Part shown: one piece after another, positions 35,075 to 48,597 of the stretch
Position numbering within the stretch: position 1 is the first letter of the stretch
Layout: every line of letters starts with the position of its first letter
Program-made: the position numbers and the translations under genes
Source of the DNA: Brevipalpus yothersi
Taxonomy: Eukaryota > Arthropoda > Arachnida > Trombidiformes > Tenuipalpidae
Reading direction: 5' to 3'
Assembly (NCBI GenBank): GCA_003956705.1
Contig: QZCP01000024.1
Coordinates: forward strand, 23,292-87,291
DNA length: 64,000 nucleotides
Notes under the pieces: model-generated
The model's database searches: none
What the model was told of the DNA's origin: nothing
The model's input: the letters and a program-made list of their open reading frames with translations, nothing else

Positions 35075-36658
35075 TATTCCTACAGGAAAAACACACATAT
35101 CCTAGTCTGAGCATATAAAATTGAGTAAAAATCCAAACTTTCTATATTATTTTGATGTAATATTCTCTCTTGATAGTCATTGATTTTTTTTGATAAGGAA
35201 TAATCATTGTCAACATGTGAAACCACTCATCTCAATGACTCCTTTGGAGGCCTTCCATGTGAAAACATTAGATGTATCTTGACCTGATTTGATAAAATTT
35301 CAATTTTTCGACTATGATTTGAGTCATCATCATCATCTCATTACCCATCATTAATGAAAATCGAAGATAATGATCAGAAAATTTCGACTCATTTCATTAG
35401 GTTATTGTTTTACGATATCCTAAAAAAAATCTATCATGTGTTTCCTTGGAAAAATACCACCAATCTTTATAAATACACATCTCTCCATGTGTGTGTGTAT
35501 ATGATCTCTCACCACTCATTGAAATAGTGATAGAGTTTGAATGAAACGTAACACACATACATCGAGCTAACTTACTTCACTTGATAGTCACAAAGTTTCC
35601 GTCATTCAAGTTGGAAACTGTTGTTTTTCATTTTCTCTCTTTCTCTTTCCACTGGCACTTATCTATTTTTTCCACTCAACCAGTAGCTTGCTCTTCATCC
35701 ACTCACACAAATCACACAAATCACAAACAATATATGCATACCTTGATATGATCATATGATTTGATTTGATTTACTCGCCTGAAATTGAGTGAGCTGATCA
35801 AAGAGAGAGAAAGAAATGGCTATAAAAGTGATCACCACAATCGTTGGTATCGACATTGTAAGAGTTTCTCTGACGAGACGGTCAGCGATAAGAGTCTAAT
35901 CAAAACTCGTTTCAATGATTGAGATTGACCAGCAAGGCTAGATTAGTTGAGATTGGAAATTCAATGAATTAATCTGTCTTTCTCCCTCTCTTCTTGATAA
36001 AAGTTTCATAATTTTTTATTTCTTCATTCTCTCTCTCTTCCTTTTTTGGGCTCATTTTCATTCTGACTTAAGTCGTTTCCCTAACCTTGGACTCTTATTC
36101 CGGGCAAACTTTGCTCTGTTTTACTCTCCTCTTCCGGGCGCCAAAACCCTCTCCTCTTCCATCTTTTAATTACCCCATTAATTATCCTGTGAATTATATT
36201 TTCAGTGAATTAGGATTTGTGGTAATCCTTTCATTTTTATTCCCCACAGCTCTGATTGACTTTTGTAACTCGGTGTTTGTGTGGTCGCTTTTTTTACTCT
36301 TTTGATTAAGAGCAATCCTTTACCAATATTCATGTGAAACGGAATCAGTCCATGAAGAAATCGATCATTGAAAATTTCCAATCAATAGCTGGATCATTTC
36401 AATTTATTGTCAAGCTCGGTCGGCTTTCATTGAGACAGATTTAACGTATGCTCTTTTGTTGATCATCATCTGAATAGACGTATACTATTCAGTCGGAGGG
36501 AAAGACAATCGATAAATTTCAAAAATTTATATTATTTCGACAAATTTTGAATATTCGTTTCGGCCTCATTTGAGAGGTAACATCATTTTCAAGGAGAAAA
36601 TTGAATTTCTCTCATCATATACGCATATACACACACATAGGATCTTAATTTCATAACC
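35075..36658. other. Intergenic DNA, 1.58 kb
   Basis: No gene seen. Pyrimidine-rich stretches occur at 35630-35655 and 35975-36060. The part near 36.6 kb should contain the promoter of the SLC18B1-like gene. Confidence 0.5.
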
Positions 36659-39600
36659 ATGGTGGTTAGTGTTGAGCCCATTCACTCAAGTGCCCAGAAG
36701 AGTGTGGATCTAGAAATTGATCATCTAAATGTGAGTTGTTTTTGTAACAAACATTCCGGAGTGTCTATTGAAGAGGCAACTTCCTCTTCCATCAGAGAAG
36801 AGAGTATTGCAGAGTCGATAACTGATGAATGGATTCTGTTTTCCTGTTTTTCGAAAAAAATTAGCCTCCGATAAATGAAAGTGTTGACCTGTGATTGAGC
36901 GGGAAACACTGATTGATGAGCACTTTTTTTCGAAAAAATTACTACGACTTACTCTATTCGGAAGTGCTAATCTAATCTAGAGTCCGCATAGTTTGCCAAT
37001 ATCTTATTGGTACACCAATCTAGCCACTTGTTAAAGTCATCACTGATTGCTTCATCTCTCTCTCTCTTTCTCTGACACTTCCCACCACCACATAGCCTTA
37101 TAAAAGTGGTTTCAACCAACGACTAATTAAGAATTAGCCACTCAAATCTTATGAAATTGTGTTTGTTATCCAAAATCTTATATTGATAAGTGTTCTTTTT
37201 TCTCATTTAATTTCTTTCTTAGCTCATCGCCATGCAAAATAATTTTGCCATCAAGCGTGTGGAAAGTGTTGCAAGACGGCTTAAATTACTATCGAATTTG
37301 GATCTACGTAGAGAAGATATATGCCATGAAAAATCGCATCTATTCACGGACAGTTATTGTAGTTTCTCGCCCAATTATCAATCTTTCGAAAAATATGAGC
37401 CTAGTGTATCACTGGACGAAAAGCGGAAACAAATATTTCTATTCACATCAGGAAGTGAAGATCAATCTCATCATACATCACATCAGCAGTCTACACATCA
37501 ATATACCTATCATCACAATCTTCCATCAATTTCTTCGAGTAGATCTGGAGTTTCTTCGTCACAAGATTCACTACTAGAGAAAAGTTTTTCACCTGCTTGT
37601 CGACATTCTAGGAATAAGATTCTCTTTTGCCTACTGACGACGGGATTCTCTCTCTATGCTCTATTCTCCATAATTGCTCCCTTCTATCCTCAAGAGGCCA
37701 ATCACAAGGGTATCCCGACGTCAATATATGGCCTAGTATTTTCGTCCCATGCACTAACTATTATGCTAATATGTCCATTAATTGGTAGACTCTTGCATCG
37801 ATTTGAGATAAAAAATCTTCTCATTTGTGGTGTTTTTCTCACTGGTTTGTCGATGATACTGTTTGGATGTCTCCATTATCTGGAAAGTTCCCTGTACTTT
37901 GGACTTTTCTCATTCATTTTACGTATTGTAGGAGCAATTGGATTTGCAATTTTTCACACTTCCGCTAATATTTATATCACCAAATTGTATCCAAAAAGTA
38001 TTGGTACAGTATTCGGATTAATTGAAACATTCTGTGGACTTGGACTGAGCTTTGGACCGGTCATTGGAGGAGCTCTCTATGATTGGTATGGTTTTCCGAT
38101 GCCATTTTGGGTTTTCGGCTCATTGACAGCACTTAATGTTCTCTTTTATCATTATCTCATTCAACCTCTCTCAGGTATGTTTGAAGAGTTTTTCTGGGAA
38201 AATTTTGCCTCCATCTAATCTATATTCATTTTTCTTGATCTCCCATTCAACAGAGGTGGTTCCTGAATTTGAGGAACAGCTGAGTGATGATCCGTATTCT
38301 CCAAAATTAACTTATTGGAAATTGCTACAAAACATTAGAGTATTAGTGATATGTTTGGCCACGGTGGTCATCAGTCAAAATCAAAGTTTTCTCGATCCAA
38401 CAGTGGAACCTCATCTATATCGCCATGGAATCAAAGAGTCTCAAGTAGCTTTGACTTTTTTCCTAATGAATGCAGCTTTCGCTCTTCTCTCACCGGTTGT
38501 TGGTTGGTTTTCACTTCGAATCGATAAATATATTCTGATGAGTCTGGGTCTACTTGTCAGTGCTACTGGTCTCCTGTGTCTTGGACCCCCTTTTTTCCTG
38601 GACGCTATTCCAAATTTGAAGAATAGTAGCATTTCCATGGTCATCATGGGTGTTGCATATTCTTTGACTTTTGTACCTTCTTTCGAGGCACTTCTTGAGC
38701 ATGCCGTCGAGAAGGATAGATTCGAAAATTTAGCAACATACTCAATGGTCGCTGCTCTTTATACTGCCATTTTTTCTTTGGGGTTAGTATGAAATTCTCA
38801 TGAAACTTTCTCTTCCTACCCAAGCGAGATAAGAAGTGAGACATGTATACTTCAAAGTGGTGTGATTCTTATGGTGATTTTGTAAGGAATCTATTTTTAT
38901 GCCTCAATTGGAGACAAGAATCTTCAGTCTGAATCATGTGCTCAAGCTTGAATCGATATTAGAGATTCATAAGATGAGAGAAAAAGACAATCTATTGTAC
39001 TCAAATTGAGTAACTCAATGGAAGCTGATAACATCACAGCAAGATGCCTCCTAATCAAATAACAGAAGGGTCTATCCACTTTGGAATTTATATGATGTAT
39101 CGTCGGCTATTCGACTCGAACTGTTTGAAATGCATCATGTTTAGTGATAAAAAGGAAGAGAGTGAGCAAATTTTTCTCCGATCTTTTAGTTATCATGCAA
39201 GATGATTGTCTTTTGAGTATGTTGGGGTGTGTTCGAAAGAATAGATTAGGAAAATTCCGTAAACGAATGAGTACATGCTGGATCAGCTAGATTGATCAAA
39301 CCAGTACCTTTCATGATTGATGAGAACTTTTCAACAAAATGCTAGGAAAAGCGGATTCACTGGCTTTGAGCAATCAGAGGAAGCTTTTTGTGATTTATAA
39401 AGATGAGCTCATGATTCATTAGAAGAGAATCAGATCTAATAGCTCATAGTCAAAATATTTGGAGCAAAATCATGCGTTACTGTTGTGCTGTGCTCAAGTA
39501 AAAGAAATCTCCAGACGATCGAAATGTGTTTACAATGTTTTCTGAATGCTTTGTTTTTTCCACAAATTTTATCGCTATCATTTAGCATACAATCATGAGA

Positions 39601-39836
39601 GCTCATTAAATCTAATATTTTCTCTTCTCTTTTCTCTCGAATTCCAGAGAGGCTACAGGCCCAGCTCTGGGAGGTGTACTGTCTCAATACTTTGGATTCC
39701 AGATGTCTACATTGATAATGTCCGCTATAACTTTAGTAGCAGTAAGTACACAATAATAAACTTAAACTAGAATAATTGACAAAAATTTTTTCTCGTTACT
39801 CAGGGATTTCTGATGATGCTAACAAGATGTATTTGA
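36659..39836 (+). CDS. MFS transporter of the SLC18B1 (vesicular amine transporter-like) family
   Basis: Five exons: 36659-36730, 37223-38174, 38254-38782, 39648-39741 and 39804-39836. Every junction keeps phase (for example TTTGG/GTTAGT joins AGAGGCTACA to read LGEATGPALGG), giving 559 residues. Membrane helices begin near residue 155 with LYALFSIIAPFYPQEA. Characteristic MFS features are LICPLIGRLL, GFAIFHTSANIYITKLYP, GLIETFCGLGLSFGPVIGG and, in exon 4, GEATGPALGGVLSQYFGF. These match SLC18B1, which is related to the vesicular monoamine transporters and reported to carry polyamines. The cytosolic N-terminus of about 150 residues is unusually long and rich in Ser and His. The last exon codes only ten residues and a stop. 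If exon 1 is not used, translation could start at 37232 inside exon 2. Intron 4 is long (865 bp). Confidence 0.88.
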
Positions 39837-42302
39837 GTTTTATTTTCAATTTATTTATGTATATTTTGGTAGACTTTTCAATTTTTTTATTTGATTACGT
39901 TAGCGATTCTAATATTAACAAAGACAAATTTATGTATAAAACAGTTTCTTTGATAGCCCACCATAATCAATTGCTTGATACTCTTATTTCTGATTTTTCA
40001 CTTTCCGGTTGAAATTCTGGACACATAGACTCAAAAAGTTTCTTAATTTAAGCCTCTAATCTGAACCTTGAGCTCTCAACTCTTATGGTGACCATGAGAA
40101 TTCAACCTTCAATCATTCGACATTGAACTTCTTCAATCTCTCGATAAAGATAAAGATTGCTCAGATTGTAACTTGTGCGAATTATCCACAAGAGAGCAGC
40201 AATTTTAAGTGAGTGTCGAGCTTAATAAACCGTTCTACATGAGACTGAAAAGGGAAGGAGGGTTGTTTGTTTCGATCAATTAATAGCAAAGTTCTATACG
40301 ATCGAATACTTTTTGAAAGCTGATCGATTAATTAGTGAGCTTGTTACTACAAAAAAGTTTGCAAAAAATATTCCGGCTCCTAATTTTTCGGGATTTGACT
40401 AGCCATAGGAAGCACTAATTTTGGGTTTTCGAGAAACGATTAATCTTCTCTTTCGAAAATAATCGGTTCCTGTCATCAAAACGTGAAAATTTAATCTAAT
40501 AATCCATCTCTCGATTCTTTGGGCCTATCACTGAAATCAAAACAGTTTTGAGTTTGTGTGACGACCGTGCCATGACCATCATCATGATAGAGAACCACAC
40601 TGGCTAACCAAAAATTAACAGCCTTTGCCAAATTCCACTTCCTCTTCTCGAAAATGAGTTGTCCCAAACAGTTCGGTGTACAATCTTCATGATCAATATC
40701 CTTCTATGCAAATTTATCTCCCGTTCAACCAACCTTAATCAGAAGGGCAAACAACATCCGAGTTGATTGACCTGATCATGTCCATGGACTGAGTTGAAGA
40801 AGCATGCTGAAGATGATACTTACCTAATACTTGCATCTACTTCTTCGAACATGCATACTGTTTAAATGATTTTCTCGTCGAACTGGGTCATTTTAATATG
40901 CTCGAAAGCAGATTCCGAGAGAGAGCTGTATTAATCTTTCCATTTCGAGTCACGACTACCTCAAGCTATATTTTGGACTAGATTCCTTTATTAGAACGCG
41001 CGCGCAAGATTCTACTTAGAATCATCCTCACGAGTAGTGCTGCAAAAAAGTGGCCTTAAAATCAGAACGATGGCGGGAAAATTCAAAGATTTTCGGATAG
41101 GAATGTTTTATCTGTTTCCTTCACTCGCCATTAAGCTCACTACGCTTCGCGCAAGCTGAAAACTCTCGAAGAAGGATCGAATACATAATTCTGGAGCACT
41201 CTGAAGATAGATACAAGGCAAAAGTACGGAGCGAATGGCAAGCGAAGCGGGTTGTGAGCGTCTAAATCTTAACACATCTCCAGATTTACCCACCTCATCG
41301 TATGACGGGCCTGAAAACTCCTTCTCTATCATTCCAGAAAACTTTCACTTAAGCTTTCACTTTGTCATTGTGGATAATCAAGGAGAGCTGCACTTCTTAA
41401 CTGGTTTGACTGGTTGCCAATATCACTCTACGCATGCTCGTAGGGCGAGCTTGCGCACACTTCATCCTGTTTGTAAACAAGCTGAATTTTTTCAGTAACA
41501 ATTTCTTATCTATGCCCTTCTCTCAATGTCCTAGATGTTTTATATTTTTTTTTGTTCAAAATCATCATCAAATTAATCTGTTAAAGGTGAGTTGATATTC
41601 AAATGATCGTCCAAGGTCAGCGAGTGATCCCATATTGATCGTCAGTTGTCAACGAGTCTTCTCCTCGACCTCCTCTCAACCCTCTGAGAATTAACTTGAC
41701 CTAACCTAACCTAACCTAATCTAACCTAACATGTCAACCCATATTAATTCTAATTTGGACCCAACATGAGCAGCCCCAATTATCCCCAGCTTTAACGATT
41801 CACCTACCTCCTCCGTTCTCATAATTGAAAAGAGGAAAGATGAGCGCACCTCCACATCTTTTCAGCACAGTCATTTCAATTAGAGCAAACCTTCAAATTG
41901 AAAAAGCTTTGCCTCATTTGAAAAACTCTCACAATCAGTCAGATGCGCTCACTAAGTCCCATTTCATTTGGAAACAGTTGCCCTTCTCTCCACTCCACTT
42001 TAATTGACGATACTCTCGTCTCAAAAAATGGCGTACTCGAGTAAGAAAAACGAGGCATTTGCTACTGAGCTTACACTGTGCGCTTCTTTATCAAGAATGT
42101 TTGCGGCACTCCTCTTGTGAGAGAAGTGAAGCAGCGCCTCACCAATAACAATAATAATCTCGCTGATTGACTTGTAACTGATGATAACTTACAAACACGA
42201 TGTAAAACTTTCACTTATTCGTCTTTGGCGTCTAGCGAGCTGATTGTCCACAACACTTATTTCTTATTCCTCTTTTATCTTAGGTCTCTCAGAGGATTGA
42301 GA
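39837..42302. other. Intergenic DNA with interstitial telomere-type repeat
   Basis: About 2.5 kb with no credible gene. It holds a short CG alternation (GCGCGCGC near 41000), a GC-richer patch at 41100-41480 with a small open frame that is not recognised, and the CCTAA array listed separately. An AATAAA at about 40223 is possible for the preceding transporter but is 390 bp past its stop. Confidence 0.5.
41700..41730. repeat. Interstitial (CCTAA)n telomere-type repeat
   Basis: Six consecutive 5-bp units, CTAAC x3, CTAAT, CTAAC x2, follow a C. On the opposite strand this is TTAGG, the ancestral arthropod telomere unit. One unit has a single substitution. It is flanked by ordinary DNA on both sides, so it is interstitial, not a chromosome end. 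Confidence 0.8.
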
Positions 42303-43050
42303 ATGAAGCCCAACAATATTGACATTTTGAGCGATATATGTGAGTACAGTCTTGAACAAACAAAGATTGTTATGCTGCACTTCATAAGTAACCAATCTCG
42401 AATTAATTTCCCTAGCTCTCAAGATTTTGAATAAATATTTCTTCCTCCTCTGCGATGAGCGGACACGAGCTGTGCAATCATCCCCGATTAGAAGGAAAAA
42501 AGCATCACCAAAGAAGTCAGTACGAGATGCATCGAAGACGGCTCACATGCGAGATATACTTGAGTTAGTTCGAGAAGAAAAGGACTCAACCCTTGACACC
42601 GATGGACCCATAGTTTTGCTTGATCCTCTGGACATCAATCTCCTCTCAGAGAGAGAAAAGAAGAGAGTCAAGAGGTTACTCCACGATATACAGAGAAAAT
42701 TAATAGAATCTCATAAAAAAGTTGATCTCTCCTCCGAATTTGGATGGAAATACCTGAAGCACAACTTACCCAAAAAGCTAGTCTATGCACACGAGAAGCA
42801 ATCTTTAATTGCTAAACATGAACAGAACTGTGGGACGAACATTGCTTATTCAGAGCTTTCAGATATCCAGAGTTCATGCTTCAACAGAACTCGCAATCAC
42901 AAAAGAAGTCATGAGGACGAGACTGTTATTAGTCGGGCTTCCCTCAAAAAATTCAATCTCTCACCTCAAGATACCAAGGATCTGATGAAACAAGCAAAGG
43001 CTTGTCGCCTGAAAATCGATCTACCTCCCACTAATGGGAACCTTTTGTAA
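42303..43050 (+). CDS. Unrecognised two-exon protein, family X copy 1
   Basis: Exons 42303-42339 and 42416-43050 (donor ATAT/GTGAGT, acceptor CCCTAG) encode 223 residues. The first exon reads MKPNNIDILSDI and is continued by SLKILNKY; copies 2 and 3 have the same split codon and the same short first exon, which supports the model. Shared blocks with those copies are HMRD-L-LVR (about 56-65), VLLDPLD-LLS (about 78-88), a helix KKRVKRLL, DLSSEFGWKYLKHNLP (about 116-131), IAKHEQNCGTNIAYS, and ISRASLKKFNLSP near the C-terminus. Overall identity with copies 2/3 is about half. The protein is basic, has no signal peptide or membrane segment, and carries KRSHEDE-type basic patches, so a nuclear location is plausible. 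No known domain is recognised. Confidence 0.7.
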
Positions 43051-44456
43051 ATTTATTCTGTTTTTGTACCATGTTAGCATTCAAAACTTCATTCTTGATA
43101 GCTTCTAGCAATCCAGAGAAGTTGAATTATCTCACTGTTAGATCAGACCCTGTTGTCAAGGACTGGGCATTCCCATGAGAACGATTTCCATACTCGAATG
43201 TCAACTTCCAGATCACTTCATCGTTAAGTTCCATACGATCTTTAGAACAAAATTTATTCTGGAGAGAGAGCCGAGAGGAAAGAATTCACGCTCAACCACA
43301 GATTCCACATCTCAAGCAAGTGTTTAACAGAATGAGACATCATTCTCCACTCGGATGACCATTCTCCGGAAAATTCACCATATTGATTCAAATACAGCCT
43401 TTTCCACTCATCGCAGTGATTATCAGTGGATTCTATCGGTAAAAGCAGACCAGTTACCTGATTCATAAGAGGATAAGACTCTGACAAGAAAAGGACCGGG
43501 ATCTTACAGTATTTTTCAGTTTTTTCCAAGCCCCTTTTCAAAACTCTTAGGCCGGATGTTGACCAAAAAAGCAAGGGTCATAAAACCCCCTGGTCAAGAG
43601 GGAGAAATTTTCAAAACTTTCCAGTTCTTCTTCAAAACTTTTCAGTCTTGACCAGATTTAATGGCATCTCATGGTCATCATGCAGTTTTCCTCCCTCCCT
43701 ACTCTCAATTTCTCAATCCCTTCGAAAATGCTTTCAATCAGTGGAAAGCATTTGTGAAACAGCGTTTCCCTAAAAATGAAGCAGTCGATTCTACATGTAA
43801 TCAGATCAAACAAGCTGATTGTTCTAGCTTTTGACATATGGAATCTGTCGAAATGCTTGAGCAAAGAGCCGATCATCAATAAAACTCATTTTGTATGGAA
43901 TTTTTTTCTTTTTTTGGCGCGAATAGAGTGGCTGAAAAGTGGAAAAAAGGCTGAAAGGTCTGAGAAAGTCACCATCAAAGTGTATTCTCGTATAAAAATA
44001 ACTGCATACGGGAATGAGACCCCCATCAAAAATTTAGCGGAAACTCATTTTTGAGTGGAAAATATGATTTTTTGAATAGCTCTCTCATCTGTGCAGTACA
44101 GGTCATTTCAGGTTCAAATGAAAAGATTTGGCTGAGGTTCCTTTTGAGATCCAGGCTCGATTTTGATGAAACTTTGTACACAGATCATTCGGATGATAAG
44201 AAGTTTAATGATACCATTCATTTTGTCCGGGAATGATCCGATCAGATTTTATGAGATATTGAATTTATAGTGTATTCCCTATGGGGCCGAACCTGACTGA
44301 CCTTTTCCCGTGGATGGCAGCACTGTTTGACCTTTACTGGATGTAGGTGACCGGAAATTGACTGATTGACAGTTTGACCGCTGACAAGATAATTACATGT
44401 CTGTTTTTATTCCTTTGTGTATTTGAATACCCTTGATGCTTTCAATTCAATTAAAA
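43051..44456. other. Intergenic DNA with a dispersed repeat
   Basis: No gene seen. The segment at about 43506-43650 matches 63769-63905 in the same orientation (see the repeat entry). DNA at 44090-44240 has the look of a transposon end but no terminal repeat was found. Confidence 0.4.
43506..43650 (+). repeat. Dispersed repeat, left copy
   Basis: Contains TACAGTATTTTTCAG, then GCCGGATGTTGACCA, TCATAAAACCCC and TTTTCAAAACTTT. The same blocks in the same order and spacing occur at 63769-63905. The two copies differ by perhaps a quarter of positions. Probably an old mobile element fragment of unknown type. Confidence 0.55.
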
Positions 44457-45700
44457 TGAGTGATGATAGTGATCGTTGTGATCCCAGTTGGGAAGTTTTG
44501 GAGCCACCTCAACACATTGAGAGAGCTCGTGCTAAGCAACCTGAGTGGATTTGGGCCAAAATTGAAAAAATATGTGCCACTCGCGAGAATGCTATAATGT
44601 GGGCCCAAGGTAGCAAAGATTTCATTTTGAAATCGAAGTAAGTTGAGTTAGAGACATGAAATATTCCAAGAATGGTGGCAGCATGATAGAGTTGAAACTT
44701 TGAACATTATCATAAATTTTTTTTACGATGGTGAACCATAAGTTCTCGCCCGAATTGAAAGGTCGAATTTGTGAGCTTGTTCGGCAGAAATAATCATTGT
44801 AGGCTATAAGAAAATGGTCTCGAGAAGGAGAAAATCTTTATGAGTGATACCACAATATCGAGAATGGCTAGTGTTAGTGAAGAAAATAAAGAGAATTTCC
44901 CTCGAAAAAATAAGCCTAGCCCAGAGCGAAGCTTGTCGAGAGCTAAAATTGCCCGTCTCCGTTGATTGGCCTCGAGCACAAGTCCACCAGCGCTCAGAGC
45001 TATGGAAAATGAGCTTGAAAACTCAAAACCCACATGCCAACGAGTTTTGAAGGAAGATTTGGGAGCAAAATTGGTCAAAAACCGCGTTGACGTGGATTAA
45101 TTGAGGCCAATATTGAGAGACGTCTTCGAGCACTGCCAATTTTTCGAAAATCAACCAACGGAAAGTATGAAAAGTTTCTTACCAGCAATGGAGCCATGTT
45201 TTACCTAAGTAATTGTAGTCAAGATATAGATGTTCAGTACATTTTCGAGGGATAAACCAGAAAAGATTATGAGATTGCTTCAAGTGTTAGAGATAAGACC
45301 AGGCTGATGGTATGAGCTGCGTTCTGTTTACGTGATACTATTGGTCCTTATTTTGTGGAACCTGGAGTGTAAATAAATCGTTTCTATTATAAAGAAAATA
45401 TTTTGAAACCATGTTTGAAAGTAATCAAGTGATTTTATCCTTATGGTGATGCAATTTTCCAACAGTTGGGCATTGGTGGGCATATTATAAAACACTAACC
45501 AAACAGCCAGCGAACCAGAATACTCCAGTCGCCTGGAATGCAGTATGGAATAGGGCTCACTTTTGTCTTGCCTCTTTTGCGGCTAATTGAGTCAAATCGA
45601 TTTGCACCTTATGTATTCTCATCAGATCTATCCAAAAACGAAAGAATTATGTTTATATCTCAAGTGGTTGCTAAGATATGGTTTGCCAATCGAAAGTGAC
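44457..45700 (+). pseudogene. Dead Tc1/mariner (IS630-type) transposase relic
   Basis: An N-terminal fragment starts at the ATG 44457 (MSDDSDRCDPSWEVLEPP) and stays open to 44641. After a gap, plus-strand frames with stops and shifts show transposase-like blocks: ERRLRALPIFRKS near 45118, then TRLMV-stop-AAF with GPYFVEPGV (about 45298-45370), YYKENILKPCLKVIK (about 45385-45430), YGDAIFQQLG where the family has the catalytic FQQD segment (about 45440-45470), and a W-P-x-N ... V-W remnant near 45500-45550. Stop codons interrupt at several of these places and the catalytic Asp after FQQ is lost. It is an inactive element; terminal inverted repeats were not identified. Confidence 0.5.
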
Positions 45701-47725
45701 CTCCAACTGAAAAGTGACCCAATCAATTTTGAAGCATGTTCCCATCTTTTCAGACCCATTAAAGTATATTCTGAAGGGCAATTGGAAAAACTATCGAGTG
45801 CAAAAAGAATATTTACAGTTCCACGAACTTCCGGCGAGTTTGGTGGAATCGTCACTTTTTCGGCCCTGTAACTTGAAGATGGGAGGGCTTTCCCGGTCTC
45901 TCCTCATGATAACATTTGTTCAACTCCTAATGAGAGATCGGAATATGTACTTCATTTCGAGATTGAGAGACCTTGCAAATCCATCATTAGGGGATGCATA
46001 TCTTCCGTTTCAAGATCTTGGTTCCTGGAGCATCTAGGATTTTTAGATTCACTGAGGAGGGACTGGGTCACTAACTTTTTCTGAACACTCAGTCGAACCT
46101 TCAAAAAAGAAACAATAGCAATAATTCATCAAATCAACTTACTGAACTTACCATCTTGTTCCATAATTCCCTGGGTAATGAGTAATTGAGCACGAAAAAG
46201 CTCTATGTGACAATCAACTAAAACTCTAAAAACGACAGATAGCGCTTTGTTCATAACATAGCAATGATATAACTTGGTCAAGAAACAGGTGTAATCAGTC
46301 GTTTTTGAGACAGGAGAAAAAGTATAAATGGGCCATATCTCAGAAAGGAAGAGTCATGAAGAGTTCTTGACTACATTTCGGGTCTCATCACATTCAATAA
46401 GGTAAGACTAATGAGTTTGAACAGAATAAATAATAATCACTTTCCTCATAGAAAATGGGCATTGTCCTTTGTGTATAACAAGATAAGCAGGCAAGTCATT
46501 CTCAGGATGGCATACTGTAGTTCAGGAGTAGTGATGGGGAAGTTTAACCATGAGACATTCTATCAGCTCTCGTGAATTGAACGCTTGGTCGGGGTATCAC
46601 TGAAACAAGTTTTATGGCAAGTCAAAGATTGGAAACAAAACAATACTAGCTGAGAAGGAATCGTCATTTTTATGAGTTCAATCCAATCAACTTTCTAATC
46701 AGAAAGCTGGGAATCAGATCAACTGAGGTGGAAGAATTATTTCAGGTTGTTCGAGGACCAGATCATCTTCCAAAAGTCTTCATGAATGTGCTAAGTTGAT
46801 TTCCCAATTCTCTTATCTCTCATCTTATCGATATAGTTTTAGCTCTTTGGGATGTAATTTTTATGAAAATCCAAAAACGTTATCATTTGGTGGAAATTCT
46901 ATCAGCTGAGATATCCTGAATTTCTGTTTTGGATCCGGTTATCTATTATGAGAATTATATCGTACTCTTTTGAAGCGTATATCAGAACTCACCACACGGG
47001 ATTGAATCTTGTTGCCGTATGCCTCGAGTCCCAGTCAATTTGACCAAGAAAAATTTTTTTCTCTCGATGATCAAATCATCATGAGCAGGAAAAATGGCAG
47101 ATCTGTATTGGGTATGGGATCTGTTTGAGCTCTTCCATTGCTCAGAGGACCAAATTACTCTTCTGGATCTGTGGTAACATGAAAAAATCTCTATCTTTCC
47201 AAAGTAATGAATCAAACCTAGAATTTTTTGGTGAAATTTTGCATAAATATTAAGGCTTTTTAGATCGGAATAGAATAGGAAATGCTATTTCGCTCATGAA
47301 CGACCTTCAATTTCAACACAATCGAGGATCGAAGCGAAAGTTGAGCCAGATTATCATTCGGTTATGTCAATCTCTCCTCATAGTTCTATTCCACATTCAA
47401 TTGAAGAATTTGGAGCGGAATGGTCAAGCTAATCGATAGCTGGGATGAAGGTCAGCTTCATGTTAAGATGGATAGATCATTCCGAAAAGTCTCTGATCAG
47501 AACTGTAAAAATTTTTGCCATCAAATGAAATCATTCTCACCAAAATGCTCACACCCATTAACAGATTTCGAAATGAATCAATCGCTATATTGCCTGAATG
47601 ATCTACATGCATGAATTAAATTCAAAAATCATCGCTGTAAGATGTAGAATGAAGAGACTTTTTTCAATAGAAGTGAAAAACTTCTCCGAATAGTAGATTT
47701 CCACCTTGATTGATCTTGAATAAAG
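45701..47725. other. Unassigned DNA, about 2 kb
   Basis: No gene, repeat or structural element recognised. The first few hundred bases may be the trailing non-coding part of the dead transposon. Confidence 0.4.
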
Positions 47726-48597
47726 TGTTCAAATATGGAAGATACCAAGAACGAACTCAAAAAATATCTCTGACTTTTGCTTTTTTGAGAGCCAATATCA
47801 GTTGTTTGTGAATGAGTCGCTCTCTGTTGCTAACTTTCTTTGGTTAAGCTAATCATCACAATGATTTTCTCTCGCTGAAGGATGGGAATGTTTCCCTTTC
47901 CTGGATAGGTGATCTCTCTCACTAAAAAGATTGTAATTTGAAGAAGAGCAAGCTCAGTAATCAATTGATAATTTTGATTGAGAGTAATTTCATGTATTCT
48001 CTATCTTGATGAGCCTTACCATCAACTGAATCCATTTTCCATGAAAAAATTGAAACTTTGATTATTTATGAGCCCAAGGAAAGATTAGAAACTGAAGGTT
48101 TCAACCAGCAAAACCACCAGAACGAGAGAGATATTAGCCTTTTAGAGCATATTTGTGCATCATGAGATGAATTCCAAATCTCACTTTCCGATACTAGACA
48201 ACTCTGTGATCCAGTCATTCTATCCTCTTTGATTCATACCACAATGTAGATGGCTAGTGGATTCCATCTTGGGATGATATGCCACTCTAAACGGGAGATT
48301 CACTTTCTATCCAATTCTCAAAAAATGCGAGGGAAACGGTGTCAGAAAAAAAGCGGGAGAGATTCATCCCAGTTCAGTTTGTGTCTATGGAAGAGCAAGG
48401 AGCAAAGCACCAGAATTTTCTTCACTTTCGGCTGGATATCAGTTGCTGTGTTTTCCATGTACTTCAGGCTCTTGAGAATCAAACTCGATCATCTCTCTCT
48501 TCTCACGGCCATGGATTGGCCTGAAAGAACATTATCTACAGCTCATGCGCCAATCGAGGGAGCTCACATAGTACGCATGACTTTGCAGGTCGAAAAG

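Noticed and set aside
41108..41498. Overlapping frames on both strands in a GC-richer patch
   Set aside because: Neither strand shows a recognisable motif, splice pattern or repeat of known proteins elsewhere in the window.
41700..41730. Chromosome end
   Set aside because: Only six units, with ordinary sequence on both sides.
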